A stretch of 64,000 bases of DNA. Source: CAYXZQ01 sp963717515 (GTDB taxonomy: Archaea; Nanobdellota; Nanobdellia; Woesearchaeales; DSVV01). The position numbers and the translations under genes are program-made. The notes beneath the pieces were generated by a model. The model had not been told where the DNA came from and ran no database searches. It saw nothing but the letters and a program-made list of their open reading frames with translations. Where the stretch lies: the NCBI GenBank assembly GCA_963717515.1, contig OY970338.1:1612001-1676000 (forward strand), in the 5' to 3' direction. Position 1 is the stretch's first letter, and every line of letters begins with the position of its first letter. Positions 25,024 to 33,825 of this stretch are shown one piece after another.

Positions 25024-25632
25024 CTACAGCTTCATTGCCTTGAGGCTCGAATTGACCAGGTGATAAGTGTTCCTGTCCTTTGCAGCTGTGTATTTGTTGA
25101 CAGAAAACCCGTTCAGGTTCAGGAGTCTCAGGATCTGGCTTTTCGTGAAATAGTTCAGGTGATGGCCGCCTATGTATGTCCAGTTTCTCTTCGGGCAATG
25201 CTCCCTGCAGTAAGGGTCCTGGGTCGAGAGGATCTTTGTTATCAGGGTGCCGTCGTACTTTATGAGCTTTGCAAGCTCCTTGTAGAACTTGCTGTGCCTG
25301 CTCCTGAGCAGGCTGTTCGAATAACTGTTGTCGAACACTGCGCCGAACGAGTCCTTCTGCAACCTTTTAGCGAAGCTGAAGAAATCGCTGTACTCGTAAT
25401 TGATATCCTTGTTGTTCTCCCTCGCTTCCTTGACAGTGTCGAGGTCGCTCTCGACGACAGTCACATCGAAACCGAGCCTCAGCGCCTCTTCTGCCTCGGG
25501 CGCATCTGAGATGATGAGAAGCTTTCCCTTGACAGACTGCGCTTTGAGAAAGCCAATTACCTTTCTGTCAGATTCGCTTTTCTCCTGCTTTTTCTTCTTC
25601 GAGTAGGAAAAGAGCGTGAGTTTTTTAGCCAT
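25024..25632 (-). CDS. Class I SAM-dependent methyltransferase-like protein
   Basis: 202 residues from the ATG at 25632; the frame also has an ATG two codons earlier. After a basic N-terminus the fold shows a motif-I-like LLIISDAPEAEEALRLGF, an acidic strand end VTVVESD, and a motif-IV-like FGAVFDNSYSNSLL, followed by YDGTLITKIL and an EHCPKRNWTYIGGHHLNYFTK segment near the C-terminus, similar in order to small-molecule class I methyltransferases. The usual GxGxG is not intact, so activity is uncertain. Promoter-like TTTTATATACTTTT lies just upstream. Confidence 0.6.
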   Translation of the reverse strand: MAKKLTLFSYSKKKKQEKSESDRKVIGFLKAQSVKGKLLIISDAPEAEEALRLGFDVTVVESDLDTVKEARENNKDINYEYSDFFSFAKRLQKDSFGAVFDNSYSNSLLRSRHSKFYKELAKLIKYDGTLITKILSTQDPYCREHCPKRNWTYIGGHHLNYFTKSQILRLLNLNGFSVNKYTAAKDRNTYHLVNSSLKAMKL

Positions 25633-25691
25633 GAACAAAAAGTGGGAAAAAAGTATATAAAAATGTTGCTGTTTTCACTGATGCTGTTGGT

Positions 25692-26030
25692 TTATCCCTG
25701 CTTGGCGAGGTCGCTTATATACCTGAACTTGAGCGGGTCAGCGCCTCTCTTGGCATTGTTCGATCCGTGCGGTAGAAGCACCTCCATGGCATCGCTGTCC
25801 AGGATTATGGGTTTTCCATTCATCGCATCATAGCCGGTATCTCCCGAAAATGCCACTATCCAGTATCCCGAGCGGCCTGTGTCGTCGTGAAAGGTCTTCT
25901 GGAACCTCATCTTCATCTCTTCAGCATCATCAGGTATCTTTACTGCCTGGTTCGGTGCATATCCTGCACCAGGCTTGTGGTGCCTTGCATTCGGGCTGTA
26001 TCCCATCACTGACGCATTGTTGCTGTACAT
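25692..26030 (-). CDS. 112-aa hypothetical protein preceded by peptide-coding leader
   Basis: The ATG at 26028-26030 has an AGGAGG Shine-Dalgarno eleven bases upstream. The protein has no membrane segment or Cys; a Tyr/Asn/Pro-rich start (MYSNNASVMGYSPNARHHK) precedes a compact region (RSGYWIVAFSGDTGYDAMNG). No family is recognised. The transcript appears to start about 170 bases upstream and contains a 25-codon membrane peptide ORF and a conserved leader motif (26047-26069). Confidence 0.55.
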   Translation of the reverse strand: MYSNNASVMGYSPNARHHKPGAGYAPNQAVKIPDDAEEMKMRFQKTFHDDTGRSGYWIVAFSGDTGYDAMNGKPIILDSDAMEVLLPHGSNNAKRGADPLKFRYISDLAKQG

Positions 26031-26046
26031 TTTTCCATTCCTCCTG

Positions 26047-26110
26047 CTGGTCCTTCGATAAGCCCAAGAAAAGACACAACAGTCGAGAATCAATCCTTGA
26101 GCAGCCACCT
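26047..26110 (-). promoter_or_regulatory. Leader motif copy 1 (shared with 27300-27351)
   Basis: On the minus strand the motif reads TCTTGGGC, N, TATC, NNN, GGACCAG just before the Shine-Dalgarno of the 112-aa gene. On the plus strand CTGGTCC, three bases, GATA, one base, GCCCAAGA are shared with 27300-27322 (19 of 23 positions identical). GCAGCC recurs at 26101-26106 here and 27345-27350 there. It lies in the 5' leader after a tiny membrane-peptide ORF, as in the other copy. Confidence 0.5.
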
Positions 26111-26112
26111 TT

Positions 26113-26190
26113 TCAGATGACGCCCAGAACCAGCACTACCACAATCAGCATCATAATTGCCAGCACATTGTGGTTTATCATATGGTGCAT
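26113..26190 (-). CDS. Tiny single-helix membrane peptide 1 (25 aa)
   Basis: ATG at 26188-26190 and TGA at 26113-26115 encode 25 residues: MHHMINHN, then an uninterrupted hydrophobic helix ending VVVLVLGVI. A TATA box (26206-26215) lies about 20-25 bp before the ATG, the spacing of a leaderless start. The last codons (GTGCTGGTTCTGGGC) nearly match the end of the peptide ORF at 27362-27427. Both precede a shared leader motif and a longer gene. It may be a small membrane regulator, a leader peptide, or a type I toxin-like peptide. Confidence 0.55.
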   Translation of the reverse strand: MHHMINHNVLAIMMLIVVVLVLGVI

Positions 26191-26205
26191 CACAATTTCA
26201 AAGCT

Positions 26206-26215
26206 AGTATATAAA
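26206..26215 (-). promoter_or_regulatory. TATA box for peptide 1 transcript
   Basis: TTTATATACT on the minus strand, about 20-25 bp upstream of the 25-codon ORF. Confidence 0.5.
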
Positions 26216-26229
26216 TCATTCGGTGGGAT

Positions 26230-27276
26230 TCACCGGTCTTTCAGGTAATTTCCTATGATTTTCAGCCCTTTGTCAATCTTCTCAGCGTCAAGAGCATAGG
26301 AGAGCCTTATCCTTCCAGGTGCGCCGAACCATTCGCCGAGATACGTCACCACCTTGTGCTTGAAGAAGAGGTCGCTCACTGCCTTTTCCGGGTCCTTGAC
26401 CTTCGGGAGCACGTAGAATGCGCCCTCGGGCTTCCAGACGTCGAGGCCCAGGTCCTGCAAGCCTTTGAATATGAGGTCCCTCCTCTCTTTCCATATCTTC
26501 ACCTGTTTGTCGACGTAACTCCTGTCGACCTTTGTCGCCTCATAAGCCATCTCCTGGCCCACGATGCTCGTGTTCATGGAAGTATGGGTCTTGAGTTCAG
26601 TCGCCCCTTCTGTTATATCCTTGTGGTTGGAATACAGGTAGCCAATGCGAAATCCGCACATGGAGAATGTCTTTGAGAATGAATTTATAGTCACTACCTG
26701 GTCGCCCTGGAGCATGTAGTTCTCCCGCTCGTATATAAGATCCTTGTAGACCTCGTCGGAAATTATGACCACACCAAGGTCCTGGCAGAGCTTCTCTATC
26801 TGCTTGAGGGTCTTTATGGGCTGGAGCCTGCCTGTCGGGTTGGATGGTGAATTTATCATGACAGCCCTGCAGTCCCTGACTTTTGCATCGAAATCATCCA
26901 TATCAATCCTGCCTTTTACGGTCTCTGTAAATACTGGCTTGAGATTGTTGAACCTGGCAAGCGGGACATAAGAGTAATAATAGGGCTTGTGGAGAAGGAT
27001 GTTTCCGCCCTGTCTTCCCAGGTATCTGAGAGTGAGGTCTATTGCCTCTGATGCGCCGTTCGTTATCACGAAATCATCCTTTGTCGAATTTTTAAATTCT
27101 TTTGAGAGCTGCTCCCTCAGATTGTCCTGGCCCTGGACAAGGCCGTACTTGAAATGCCTGTACCTACCGAGAATCTTGTATATGTCCTCTGGCGGGGGAA
27201 GGTCAGGCTGGCCTGCGCCGAATGATATGTGGTCACTGCCGTTGACTCCTATGAACATCGATGGGGTTATCTTCAT
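26230..27276 (-). CDS. Class I/II PLP-dependent aminotransferase (AspC/AlaT-like)
   Basis: 348 residues. Fold type I features: FGAGQPDLPPPEDIY near the start, FKYGLVQGQDNLREQL, TNGASEAIDL, MINSPSNPTGR (Asn contacting PLP), ISDEVYKDLIY (Asp and Tyr), and SFSKTFSMCGFRIGYL (Schiff-base Lys and conserved Arg). C-terminal RIRLSYA supplies the substrate carboxylate Arg. It is shorter than the usual 380-400 residues, mainly at the N-terminus. Donor specificity cannot be read. The ATG lies behind a peptide-coding leader with the same motif found before the 112-aa gene. Confidence 0.9.
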   Translation of the reverse strand: MKITPSMFIGVNGSDHISFGAGQPDLPPPEDIYKILGRYRHFKYGLVQGQDNLREQLSKEFKNSTKDDFVITNGASEAIDLTLRYLGRQGGNILLHKPYYYSYVPLARFNNLKPVFTETVKGRIDMDDFDAKVRDCRAVMINSPSNPTGRLQPIKTLKQIEKLCQDLGVVIISDEVYKDLIYERENYMLQGDQVVTINSFSKTFSMCGFRIGYLYSNHKDITEGATELKTHTSMNTSIVGQEMAYEATKVDRSYVDKQVKIWKERRDLIFKGLQDLGLDVWKPEGAFYVLPKVKDPEKAVSDLFFKHKVVTYLGEWFGAPGRIRLSYALDAEKIDKGLKIIGNYLKDR

Positions 27277-27299
27277 GTTTTAACCTCGCTTAATGTAGT

Positions 27300-27351
27300 C
27301 TGGTCCCAGGATACGCCCAAGATGAAGATGAGGATTGATCTCAGGCAGCCG
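27300..27351 (-). promoter_or_regulatory. Leader motif copy 2, upstream of aminotransferase
   Basis: It matches the element at 26047-26110: CTGGTCC at 27300-27306, GATA at 27310-27313 and GCCCAAGA at 27315-27322 on the plus strand, with GCAGCC at 27345-27350. It lies about 25 bases upstream of the aminotransferase ATG, after the 21-codon peptide ORF. On the transcribed strand CTTGG and CCAG could form a short bulged hairpin. Confidence 0.5.
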
Positions 27352-27361
27352 ATGAAAGATT

Positions 27362-27427
27362 TCACATGGCCGCTAGAACCAGCACTATGCCAACTGCCGC
27401 TGTTGCGGTTTTATTTATGGTTGCCAT
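27362..27427 (-). CDS. Tiny single-helix membrane peptide 2 (21 aa)
   Basis: ATG at 27425-27427 and TGA at 27362-27364 encode 21 residues: MATINKTATA followed by AVGIVLVLAAM. The TATA box (27453-27463) is about 30 bp upstream, so the transcript would begin at or just before this ATG. The coding end GTGCTGGTTCTAGCG matches the peptide at 26113-26190. It lies in the leader of the aminotransferase gene. Role unknown. Confidence 0.5.
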   Translation of the reverse strand: MATINKTATAAVGIVLVLAAM

Positions 27428-27452
27428 AGTTAATTCTGGTTTTGGTGGGAGG

Positions 27453-27463
27453 TTATATAAAAA
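27453..27463 (-). promoter_or_regulatory. TATA box for peptide 2 / aminotransferase transcript
   Basis: TTTTTATATAA on the minus strand, back-to-back with the promoter of the divergent HTH/ferredoxin gene (TATTTATATATA, 27511-27522). Confidence 0.5.
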
Positions 27464-27545
27464 TATATCGGAAAATTCGATTAGATATTTTATTTGTTGA
27501 GAATTAATAATATTTATATATACCAAGTTCTTAAATCTCATCATC

Positions 27546-28847
27546 ATGGGGCATATGTCATCATACAGTTACAGGGAGCTTCAGAAGAGGATAGATGAAA
27601 GTGTCCAGGGAGCTCCGAGTTCACGAAAGCTCAGAAGAATCTTTGAGACTATATTCTCAGAAAAAGAGGCGAAACTGATATCAGTGCTTCCATTATTCCT
27701 CTTCACAGCAAAAGAGGCAGCAGAGTTATGGGAAGTCTCAACAGGAACTGCAAGAAAATATCTTGATGATCTTGCAGTAAAAGGGGTTGTGCTTGATCTG
27801 AAAAGCAGGAGGAAGCATATGTATTTTCTTCTTCCGCCGTTGGCAGGCTTTTTTGAGATGACCATGTATGGCGGGAAAAAATATGATGAAGATGAGCTTT
27901 CCAGGAATTTTTATGATTACCTGACCAAAGGAAACAGATTCATGAACGAGCTATTAAAAGTTGATCCAATACCTGGTAGGATTTATGTTCAGACCGGTGC
28001 GTTGGATGATAAACAAAAAAAGGAAATTAAAGATTATGAAAAAGCAGAGAATGTCATTGATACGGCATACTCTATAGGATTAGGTATATGTTACTGCCGG
28101 CATAAGATGGAGCATCTTGGAAAGAAATGCAGGCATGAACAGATGAATTGCCTGACATTCAATGAGGGTGCGGAATCATTCATCAGGCATGGGCTTGCAA
28201 AAAAGATAACCAAGACACAGGCAAAAAAAATACTCCAAGATGCAGAGAAAAATGGGCTTGTCCAGTTCGGTGAGAGTGTCCAGGATAATGCATTATTCAT
28301 ATGCAATTGCTGTGATTGCTGCTGTGAGGCTTTGAATGCATACAAGAGATTTGGGCATAGGGGCATACAGCACTCCAACTTCAGGGCTGTCATCAATAAT
28401 GAAACATGCATTAAATGCGGTCTGTGCACAAGGATATGTCCTGTCAGAGCAATAAGCGACAGACCTAAAGTGTCAATCCATGATTGCCTGGGCTGTGGTG
28501 TCTGTGTCCAGAAATGCCCAACAAACAGCATAAGCCTTGAAAAAACTCCAACCAAATTCATCCCAAAAGATCCTTTCGAAAGGATGATCTTTGAAGCAAT
28601 AGACAAGGGAGAATTGCAGAATTACATTTTTGACAATCATAAACTATGGACTCATCGGATGTTGAAACGCCTCTCAGGGGTGTTGTTCAGGAAAGAGACC
28701 ATAAAAAAAGTTCTGAAAAAAAATAAGATTGAATCAATCCTCCTCAGGCTTGCCATGAAGACTGAAAAATATCATAGATACCAGGAGTTTGTCCTAAAGA
28801 ATAAGAAGGAGGATTATTCCCATCCTGAGATGCGCAAAACAAATTGA
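27546..28847 (+). CDS. HTH plus double [4Fe-4S] ferredoxin-domain protein
   Basis: 433 residues. About 45-95 is helical with a winged-HTH look (FTAKEAAELWEVSTGTARKY). A Cys-rich region follows (CYCRHKMEHLGKKC near 180; CNCCDCCCE near 255), then an eight-Cys ferredoxin domain (CIKCGLCTRICP near 290; CLGCGVCVQKCP near 320). It ends in a basic helical tail. This layout recalls Fe-S proteins that accompany reductases or sense redox state through a DNA-binding domain. It is divergent from the aminotransferase. The TATA box at 27511-27522 lies about 25-35 bp before the ATG. An enzyme subunit role is equally possible. Confidence 0.72.
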   Translation: MGHMSSYSYRELQKRIDESVQGAPSSRKLRRIFETIFSEKEAKLISVLPLFLFTAKEAAELWEVSTGTARKYLDDLAVKGVVLDLKSRRKHMYFLLPPLAGFFEMTMYGGKKYDEDELSRNFYDYLTKGNRFMNELLKVDPIPGRIYVQTGALDDKQKKEIKDYEKAENVIDTAYSIGLGICYCRHKMEHLGKKCRHEQMNCLTFNEGAESFIRHGLAKKITKTQAKKILQDAEKNGLVQFGESVQDNALFICNCCDCCCEALNAYKRFGHRGIQHSNFRAVINNETCIKCGLCTRICPVRAISDRPKVSIHDCLGCGVCVQKCPTNSISLEKTPTKFIPKDPFERMIFEAIDKGELQNYIFDNHKLWTHRMLKRLSGVLFRKETIKKVLKKNKIESILLRLAMKTEKYHRYQEFVLKNKKEDYSHPEMRKTN

Positions 28848-28917
28848 TTGCCAAATAGTCTAGGAAAACTGAATTATAGAAAAATTTTTTATATAGGTTA
28901 ATCCAGTCTCAATCTTG

Positions 28918-31248
28918 ATGAGTTCGTCAAGATTGATTTATCTTTTGAGTATCCTGGCTATATTGATTATTCCTTTGTCTTATGCTTCTGACATCTACGT
29001 CTCAAAGCAGGGTTCGAATTCAGCCTCATGCGGTGCAGTCGGCAGTCCGTGCCTGACTATCGAGCATGCAGTCGAAAAGCGGGCTGTCAGTGGTGATGTT
29101 ATCAAGGTGAATGATGGGACATATACAGAAAACCAAATAACTTTTCCCTTGGGTGTATCACTTACTGCTGTAAACAAGAATTACCCTAATCCAACAGTAA
29201 AAATTGAGGCTGCAGCCAGTTTTTTAGCACTTTTAGATTTGAGGTCGACCCCTCCTGTCAAGGACGGAGCCATGAGATATCATATATCGACATAGCAGGA
29301 GCAAAGGTACAGTATGGGATTGATGTTGAAGACCGAAGCAACATCCATATCCATCATTGCTATCTCCATGACCATGTGGATCTGCAATGGACAAGGGCGA
29401 TACGGGTGGCATCGACAGAGGCAGCTGCATATGGAAGTGATTGGAGGCCATTGGTCCCATACGACGGGAGGGATCTTGATGCATGGCTTGCGAAGTGGAC
29501 CTTTGCTCCAGTCGAGAATATCGAAATTGACCATGTAAAGATTATCGATTGGGGGAGGATCCCTGTTGACAACAAGGCAAGCACAGGAGGCATCCAGCCT
29601 ATCGGATGGAAAGGGGGTTCGATTCACGACAGTTATTTCGAGGCAACAAACCCAGCATATTACATAAAATTCATACAAGCAACTTCTGCATTTATCCGTG
29701 ACGTAGATATCTACAATAACAAGATAATCAGCCATAACAAAGGATCCAACGGTTCAGTCTGGTCAGTTGAGCTCTGGGGACATATAAATAATAGATTATA
29801 CAACAATGATTTTAATTTACCTGTATCATGGACCTATGGCTATGGTACAGAGGTTTTTAACAACACAATTATTGAAGAATCCGCGAAATCAGTCGGCATA
29901 GAGGGGATCGGCCAGTCCAACTACAGAGTGTACAACAATTATGTCGTGAATGGGGCTGATGGCGGAATAAATGTCGGACTTGGAAGATACGGAAGTCTTG
30001 ACCACATTATGGGAAACATCGAGGTGTTCGGCAATGTCATAGAAAAAGTCTGGTACAAACCAGTCTGCGTCTATGCCTCCGACCTCCATTCATATCATAA
30101 GGAGCTGCATAACGTGTCTGTCCACCACAACACAGCCAGCAAGATAAGCCACTATGGGTATTACATCGGAATGGATAGCGTTAATGGAGGAACAATGATT
30201 GTTGATGACATCAGCTTCGAGAACAACATCGTGACAGGAGCAGCAGAATCCTGCGGCCAGTTCACAAACAAAGACAATAAGGGAACCATGGGCTCATACA
30301 AGATAGACCATAACCTCTACTACGGTCTGTGGCACCAACACCTTCTCTAGCCTGACAGAGACAAATGCGATAATTCAAGACCCGCTCTTTGTTGCTGACA
30401 CTCCCATAATCTCAGCGGACGAGTACAGGCTCCAGACAGGATCCCCTGCTATTGACAAGGGAGTGGACCTCGGGCTTAGAGGTACAGACATTTGGGGGAA
30501 TAATTATGATTCAACACCAAATATCGGAGCATTCCAGGGTGGGGGGTCTGGCGGATGCAGTCCAGACTGGGTCTATTCAGAATGGGCATGCAATGTCTGC
30601 GTTAACAGTAAACAAGATTGTAACAGGACCAGGACAGATGCAAATGGTTGCAGCGGGGAAATAATTGAGAGAAAAACCGTGAGTTGTGAGACTGGTGACT
30701 TCATCTCTCAGTCAGGCTGGAGCCTGCATTATGTTGACAGCATAGAGGACGCTGACGGCCATTATTATCCTGCTGAGCAGGCATTCGATGGAGACCCCGA
30801 CACCATGTGGCACACTGAATGGCGACCGAACATGCCTTCCCATCCGCATGAGATACAGATAGATCTCGGTGCCAGGTATGATATCTCAGGGTTTGCCTAT
30901 CTGCCGCGCATCCCAGACGGCAATGGCAAGATAAAGGATTATGGGTTCTATGTCAGCGACGACACAAGTGATTGGAGAAACCCAGCTGCAGAGGGCTCGT
31001 TCGATTCCACTACAGCAGAAAAGAAGGTAATGTTCTCGCCTGTGTCTGGCAGGTATGTGAGGCTTGTCGCATTCTCAGAGGTCAACGGGGGACCGCTCAC
31101 AGCTGTAGCAGAGCTAAACATGATAGGCTCTCCTGCAACGTGCATCGGATTCGCAGAGCTGCTTGATTCGATCAACAGGTGGAAGAGCAATGAATTGACG
31201 ATGACAGGGCTTTTGGAAACAGTAAGACAATGGAAGCTCGGCTGCTAA
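28918..31248 (+). pseudogene. Secreted beta-helix / F5-8 type C (discoidin) surface protein, two frameshifts
   Basis: The reading runs in three pieces. Frame 1 from ATG 28918 has a signal peptide (LLSILAILIIPLSYAS) and a DUF1565-like start (DIYVSKQGSNSASCG). Near 29265-29285 it must shift to the frame of 29289-30350, which encodes right-handed beta-helix repeats (NIHIHHCYLHDH, SIHDSYFEA, NIEVFGNVIE). Near 30325-30335 it shifts back to a piece with a linker (NIGAFQGGG), a discoidin-like domain (AFDGDPDTMWHTEW, RYVRLVAFSEVNGG) and a C-terminal tail LLDSINRWKSNELTMTGLL. The protein would be about 775 residues and probably binds or cleaves surface glycans. The two shifts restore frame, so recent decay or assembly indels both fit. 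A TATA-like run lies at 28882-28896. Confidence 0.75.
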
Positions 31249-32529
31249 TCAATCAGACAGGTATTCATCCGGCGTTATCCTCTCGTTTATCTCGCCCCTC
31301 AGGTTCTTAGGCAATAGCTCTCTGACTTTTTCCTTCGGGTAGTTTCCCATGAGCCAGGACAATTTCATGAACGCTGTCTCTGGGAGAATGTCCTCGCAGA
31401 ATATCACACCGATGTCACGCAGCCTCCTGAGGTTCGAATAAACATCTGCATGCACCCTGCCGTAGATGCACTGGGATGTCATGGCGACAATCCCTCCTGA
31501 TTCGATATATTTTTTTAGTATTTCGTAATTTTTCAGGTTGTCCTGCCCCAGATTTGTCGGGGCATGGCCGAGGCCTGTGCCTTCTATGACGATTGCTTGG
31601 TAATTCTTCGCGTAAAATCTGACAAGCTTAGGTGAAAGGCCTGGGTGGGTCTTGAGCAGTCCGACTCCGTTGCTCATCTTATTCTTGAGCAGAATCCCGT
31701 CTGGCTTATCAGGATAATCTTTCACCTGCTCAATCTTTCCGGTCTCATAATACACATATGCATAAGGCTTGTCATTGACTGCCCTGAAGGCATCCCTCCT
31801 GCTCGTGTGCATCTTCCTTGCCTTTGTGCCTGCGATTATTGCACACCTGTCGTCGCTGCTCGAGTCGTGCATGCATGTCGCTACACCGGAAAAATCAGTC
31901 TTTGCTATGAAATTCGCAGCGCATATGAGGTTCTGCACAGCGTCTGTCGAGCCCCTGTCCGAAGACCTCTGGGAGCCGACGAGGAGCAATGGGATATTGA
32001 GCTTTTCGAACATGAACGATAATGCTGCTGCGGTATAGCCAAGGGTGTCTGTGCCGTGGCCGATTATCACGCCTTTCACACCGTCTGATGCATGTCTCTT
32101 GACAGCCTTTGCAATCTTCTCATGGTCAGAGAAACCCATGTCCTCGCTCATCATGTTCGCGACAAGCTCTGTCTTGATATTTGCTATTTTTGCAAGTTCA
32201 GGCACCATCTCAATCAGATCCTCTGCTGAGAACTTGGCTGATACGCCCCCTGTCTCATAGTCCACTTTTGATGCTATTGTCCCGCCTGTGTGGAGCACTG
32301 CGATAGTGGGCTTGTTTTTATCAGGCTTCAGATTTTTTTTCACATTTATTTTTGCGTTTGGTGAACCGAGAATATCGATCTTCTTTATCTTCTTTTTGTC
32401 GATGCCTATATTGTACCCGCTCTCAAGCTTAAGTACAAGTGAATCAGACTGCTCATTGGGCATCATGAGCCCTTCATGGCTGTCATTCTTAGTTGCCACC
32501 CTCACCCTGTCGCCTGGTTTTGCTTCCAT
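31249..32529 (-). CDS. gatD: GatD, Glu-tRNA(Gln) amidotransferase subunit D
   Basis: 426 residues. The N-terminal beta barrel (GDRVRVATKNDSHEGLMMP) is typical of GatD and absent from plain asparaginases. The L-asparaginase core has the nucleophile Thr loop VLHTGGTIAS near residue 80, GHGTDTLGYTA near residue 155 and SQRSSDRGSTDA near 185. GatD releases ammonia from Gln or Asn for use by GatE. It is the last gene of a minus-strand run that includes an Sfm1-like methyltransferase. Confidence 0.94.
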   Translation of the reverse strand: MEAKPGDRVRVATKNDSHEGLMMPNEQSDSLVLKLESGYNIGIDKKKIKKIDILGSPNAKINVKKNLKPDKNKPTIAVLHTGGTIASKVDYETGGVSAKFSAEDLIEMVPELAKIANIKTELVANMMSEDMGFSDHEKIAKAVKRHASDGVKGVIIGHGTDTLGYTAAALSFMFEKLNIPLLLVGSQRSSDRGSTDAVQNLICAANFIAKTDFSGVATCMHDSSSDDRCAIIAGTKARKMHTSRRDAFRAVNDKPYAYVYYETGKIEQVKDYPDKPDGILLKNKMSNGVGLLKTHPGLSPKLVRFYAKNYQAIVIEGTGLGHAPTNLGQDNLKNYEILKKYIESGGIVAMTSQCIYGRVHADVYSNLRRLRDIGVIFCEDILPETAFMKLSWLMGNYPKEKVRELLPKNLRGEINERITPDEYLSD

Positions 32530-32568
32530 GAGAATGTCTATATCCTGTCTCTATTTAAAATTTTTTGT

Positions 32569-32895
32569 TTAATCAGGCACCTCGCCCTTGATGAACCGAT
32601 AGTATAGATGATAGAGGCTGCATGACAGCGTATAGGGCAGGATTGCGACTATGAAGATAAGATAGAGCACCTGGTAGATGTAATCACCGATAAGAAATCC
32701 CAGGTAATATGTGTTTGTATCCGGGTCAGGGTTGATGGGGCACAGCCCTATGTGCGGCGGGGAATCGAAGACTTTGCAGGGGACTATGCTGACATATGAA
32801 AAGAGGGGCACTAAGAGCTTGAACACAAGCCCGATGCATATGAGAGTAAGGCTGATGTTTATGATGTTCGGCTTGTAGAAAGTCTTTATCTTCAT
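32569..32895 (-). CDS. 108-aa membrane protein of unknown family
   Basis: Three hydrophobic segments: about residues 13-35, 62-85 and 78-100. A short extracytoplasmic loop holds two Cys and several Pro (PCKVFDSPPHIGLCPINPDP), possibly a disulfide-stabilised loop. Located between gatD (39 bp downstream) and the Sfm1-like gene (38 bp upstream). No family recognised. Confidence 0.6.
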   Translation of the reverse strand: MKIKTFYKPNIINISLTLICIGLVFKLLVPLFSYVSIVPCKVFDSPPHIGLCPINPDPDTNTYYLGFLIGDYIYQVLYLIFIVAILPYTLSCSLYHLYYRFIKGEVPD

Positions 32896-32933
32896 CAGGT
32901 ATTTTCATTTCAGCAGTCATATATAAATATTCC

Positions 32934-33485
32934 TCAAAACCCTTTCCTCTTCTTAAGAAAATCCACAAGCCCGTCAGGCAGAATAGGCGACCCTTCTTTT
33001 ACCACGTACCTGAACGGCAGTATGACTGACTCGCCGTCCCTTATGTCAATCTCAATGTCATCCTGGAACTCCAGTTCAGACATCTTCCCTCCATGCTTTA
33101 TGTGCTCTGCCACATACACTGCAGTGTCTGTCGAGAACTGCGCCTTTCCCAGGTTCCTCCTCTCTGCATCGATGTCAAGCTCAGCACCCGTCCTCTTCTG
33201 CATGGGCTCATCGCCGAGGATCCCGCCGAGGACAAGATAGTCAAAATGATCATCAGAAGAAAGGGTCTTCTTTGCAAACGGGTCAAGGACGCAGGCATTC
33301 TTAAGCCCTAACTCCTTCACTCTCCCTGTGCTGACAGTGCCATAAGACTCAAGCTTGGTGGCATCCTTCTCCCTGATGTTTGTGAAGATTACATTCGCCC
33401 TGCCTGCGATATCAGAGATATGGACATACTCGAGCATGCACCACCGAAAGAGCCTCGGCTCAAGGTGCTCAATCACATATCTCAT
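32934..33485 (-). CDS. Sfm1-like SPOUT methyltransferase (PF04252 / COG2428)
   Basis: 183 residues from MRYVIEHLEPRLFRWCMLEY at 33485; the frame opens 18 codons earlier but overlaps the upstream gene. The start and the DYLVLGGILGDEP (SAM-binding knot), NLGKAQFSTDTAVYVA and RYVVKEGSPILPDGLVDFL segments match the Sfm1 family. In yeast Sfm1 methylates an Arg of ribosomal protein Rps3; archaeal members are predicted methyltransferases. The gene follows a zinc-ribbon protein gene by 4 bp and is probably co-transcribed with it. Confidence 0.85.
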   Translation of the reverse strand: MRYVIEHLEPRLFRWCMLEYVHISDIAGRANVIFTNIREKDATKLESYGTVSTGRVKELGLKNACVLDPFAKKTLSSDDHFDYLVLGGILGDEPMQKRTGAELDIDAERRNLGKAQFSTDTAVYVAEHIKHGGKMSELEFQDDIEIDIRDGESVILPFRYVVKEGSPILPDGLVDFLKKRKGF

Positions 33486-33489
33486 AGAA

Positions 33490-33789
33490 TTACCCTGATT
33501 CCTTGATCGCCCGGTTGATGTCAAAGGTATCCTGCTCAATATCTGTACTGCTGCAGTATGGGCATCTCAAGGCAATATTTGAGCCGACCTTGCGCGTGAA
33601 CTTGTAGTGGCATTTCATGCAGATGTATTTCTCGAAATCCCTGTTGGGCCTTGCAGGCTGTGATCCACTGCTCTTCCTGACAGTTATCTCAATGCCCTTC
33701 TTCTCATCAGGGCGCCCGCCTTCCTTGTCCACAGGCCTAATTATCAGCTTGTCCTCATCATCATCCTGACGAATCTTTATCTTGTCCAT
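33490..33789 (-). CDS. Zinc-ribbon protein (RNA polymerase/translation type, 99 aa)
   Basis: The ATG at 33789 lies about 28 bp after the TATA box (33813-33823); the ATG at 33801 is too close to the box. An acidic/basic flexible N-terminal half precedes a C4 zinc ribbon: YICMKCHYKF near residue 60 and RCPYCSS near residue 80. Immediately followed by the Sfm1-like methyltransferase, so a role in rRNA/ribosome or transcription is plausible. No specific family identified. Confidence 0.65.
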   Translation of the reverse strand: MDKIKIRQDDDEDKLIIRPVDKEGGRPDEKKGIEITVRKSSGSQPARPNRDFEKYICMKCHYKFTRKVGSNIALRCPYCSSTDIEQDTFDINRAIKESG

Positions 33790-33825
33790 GGCAATCTGCA
33801 TAAAAGTCCAAGTATAAAAAATTTA

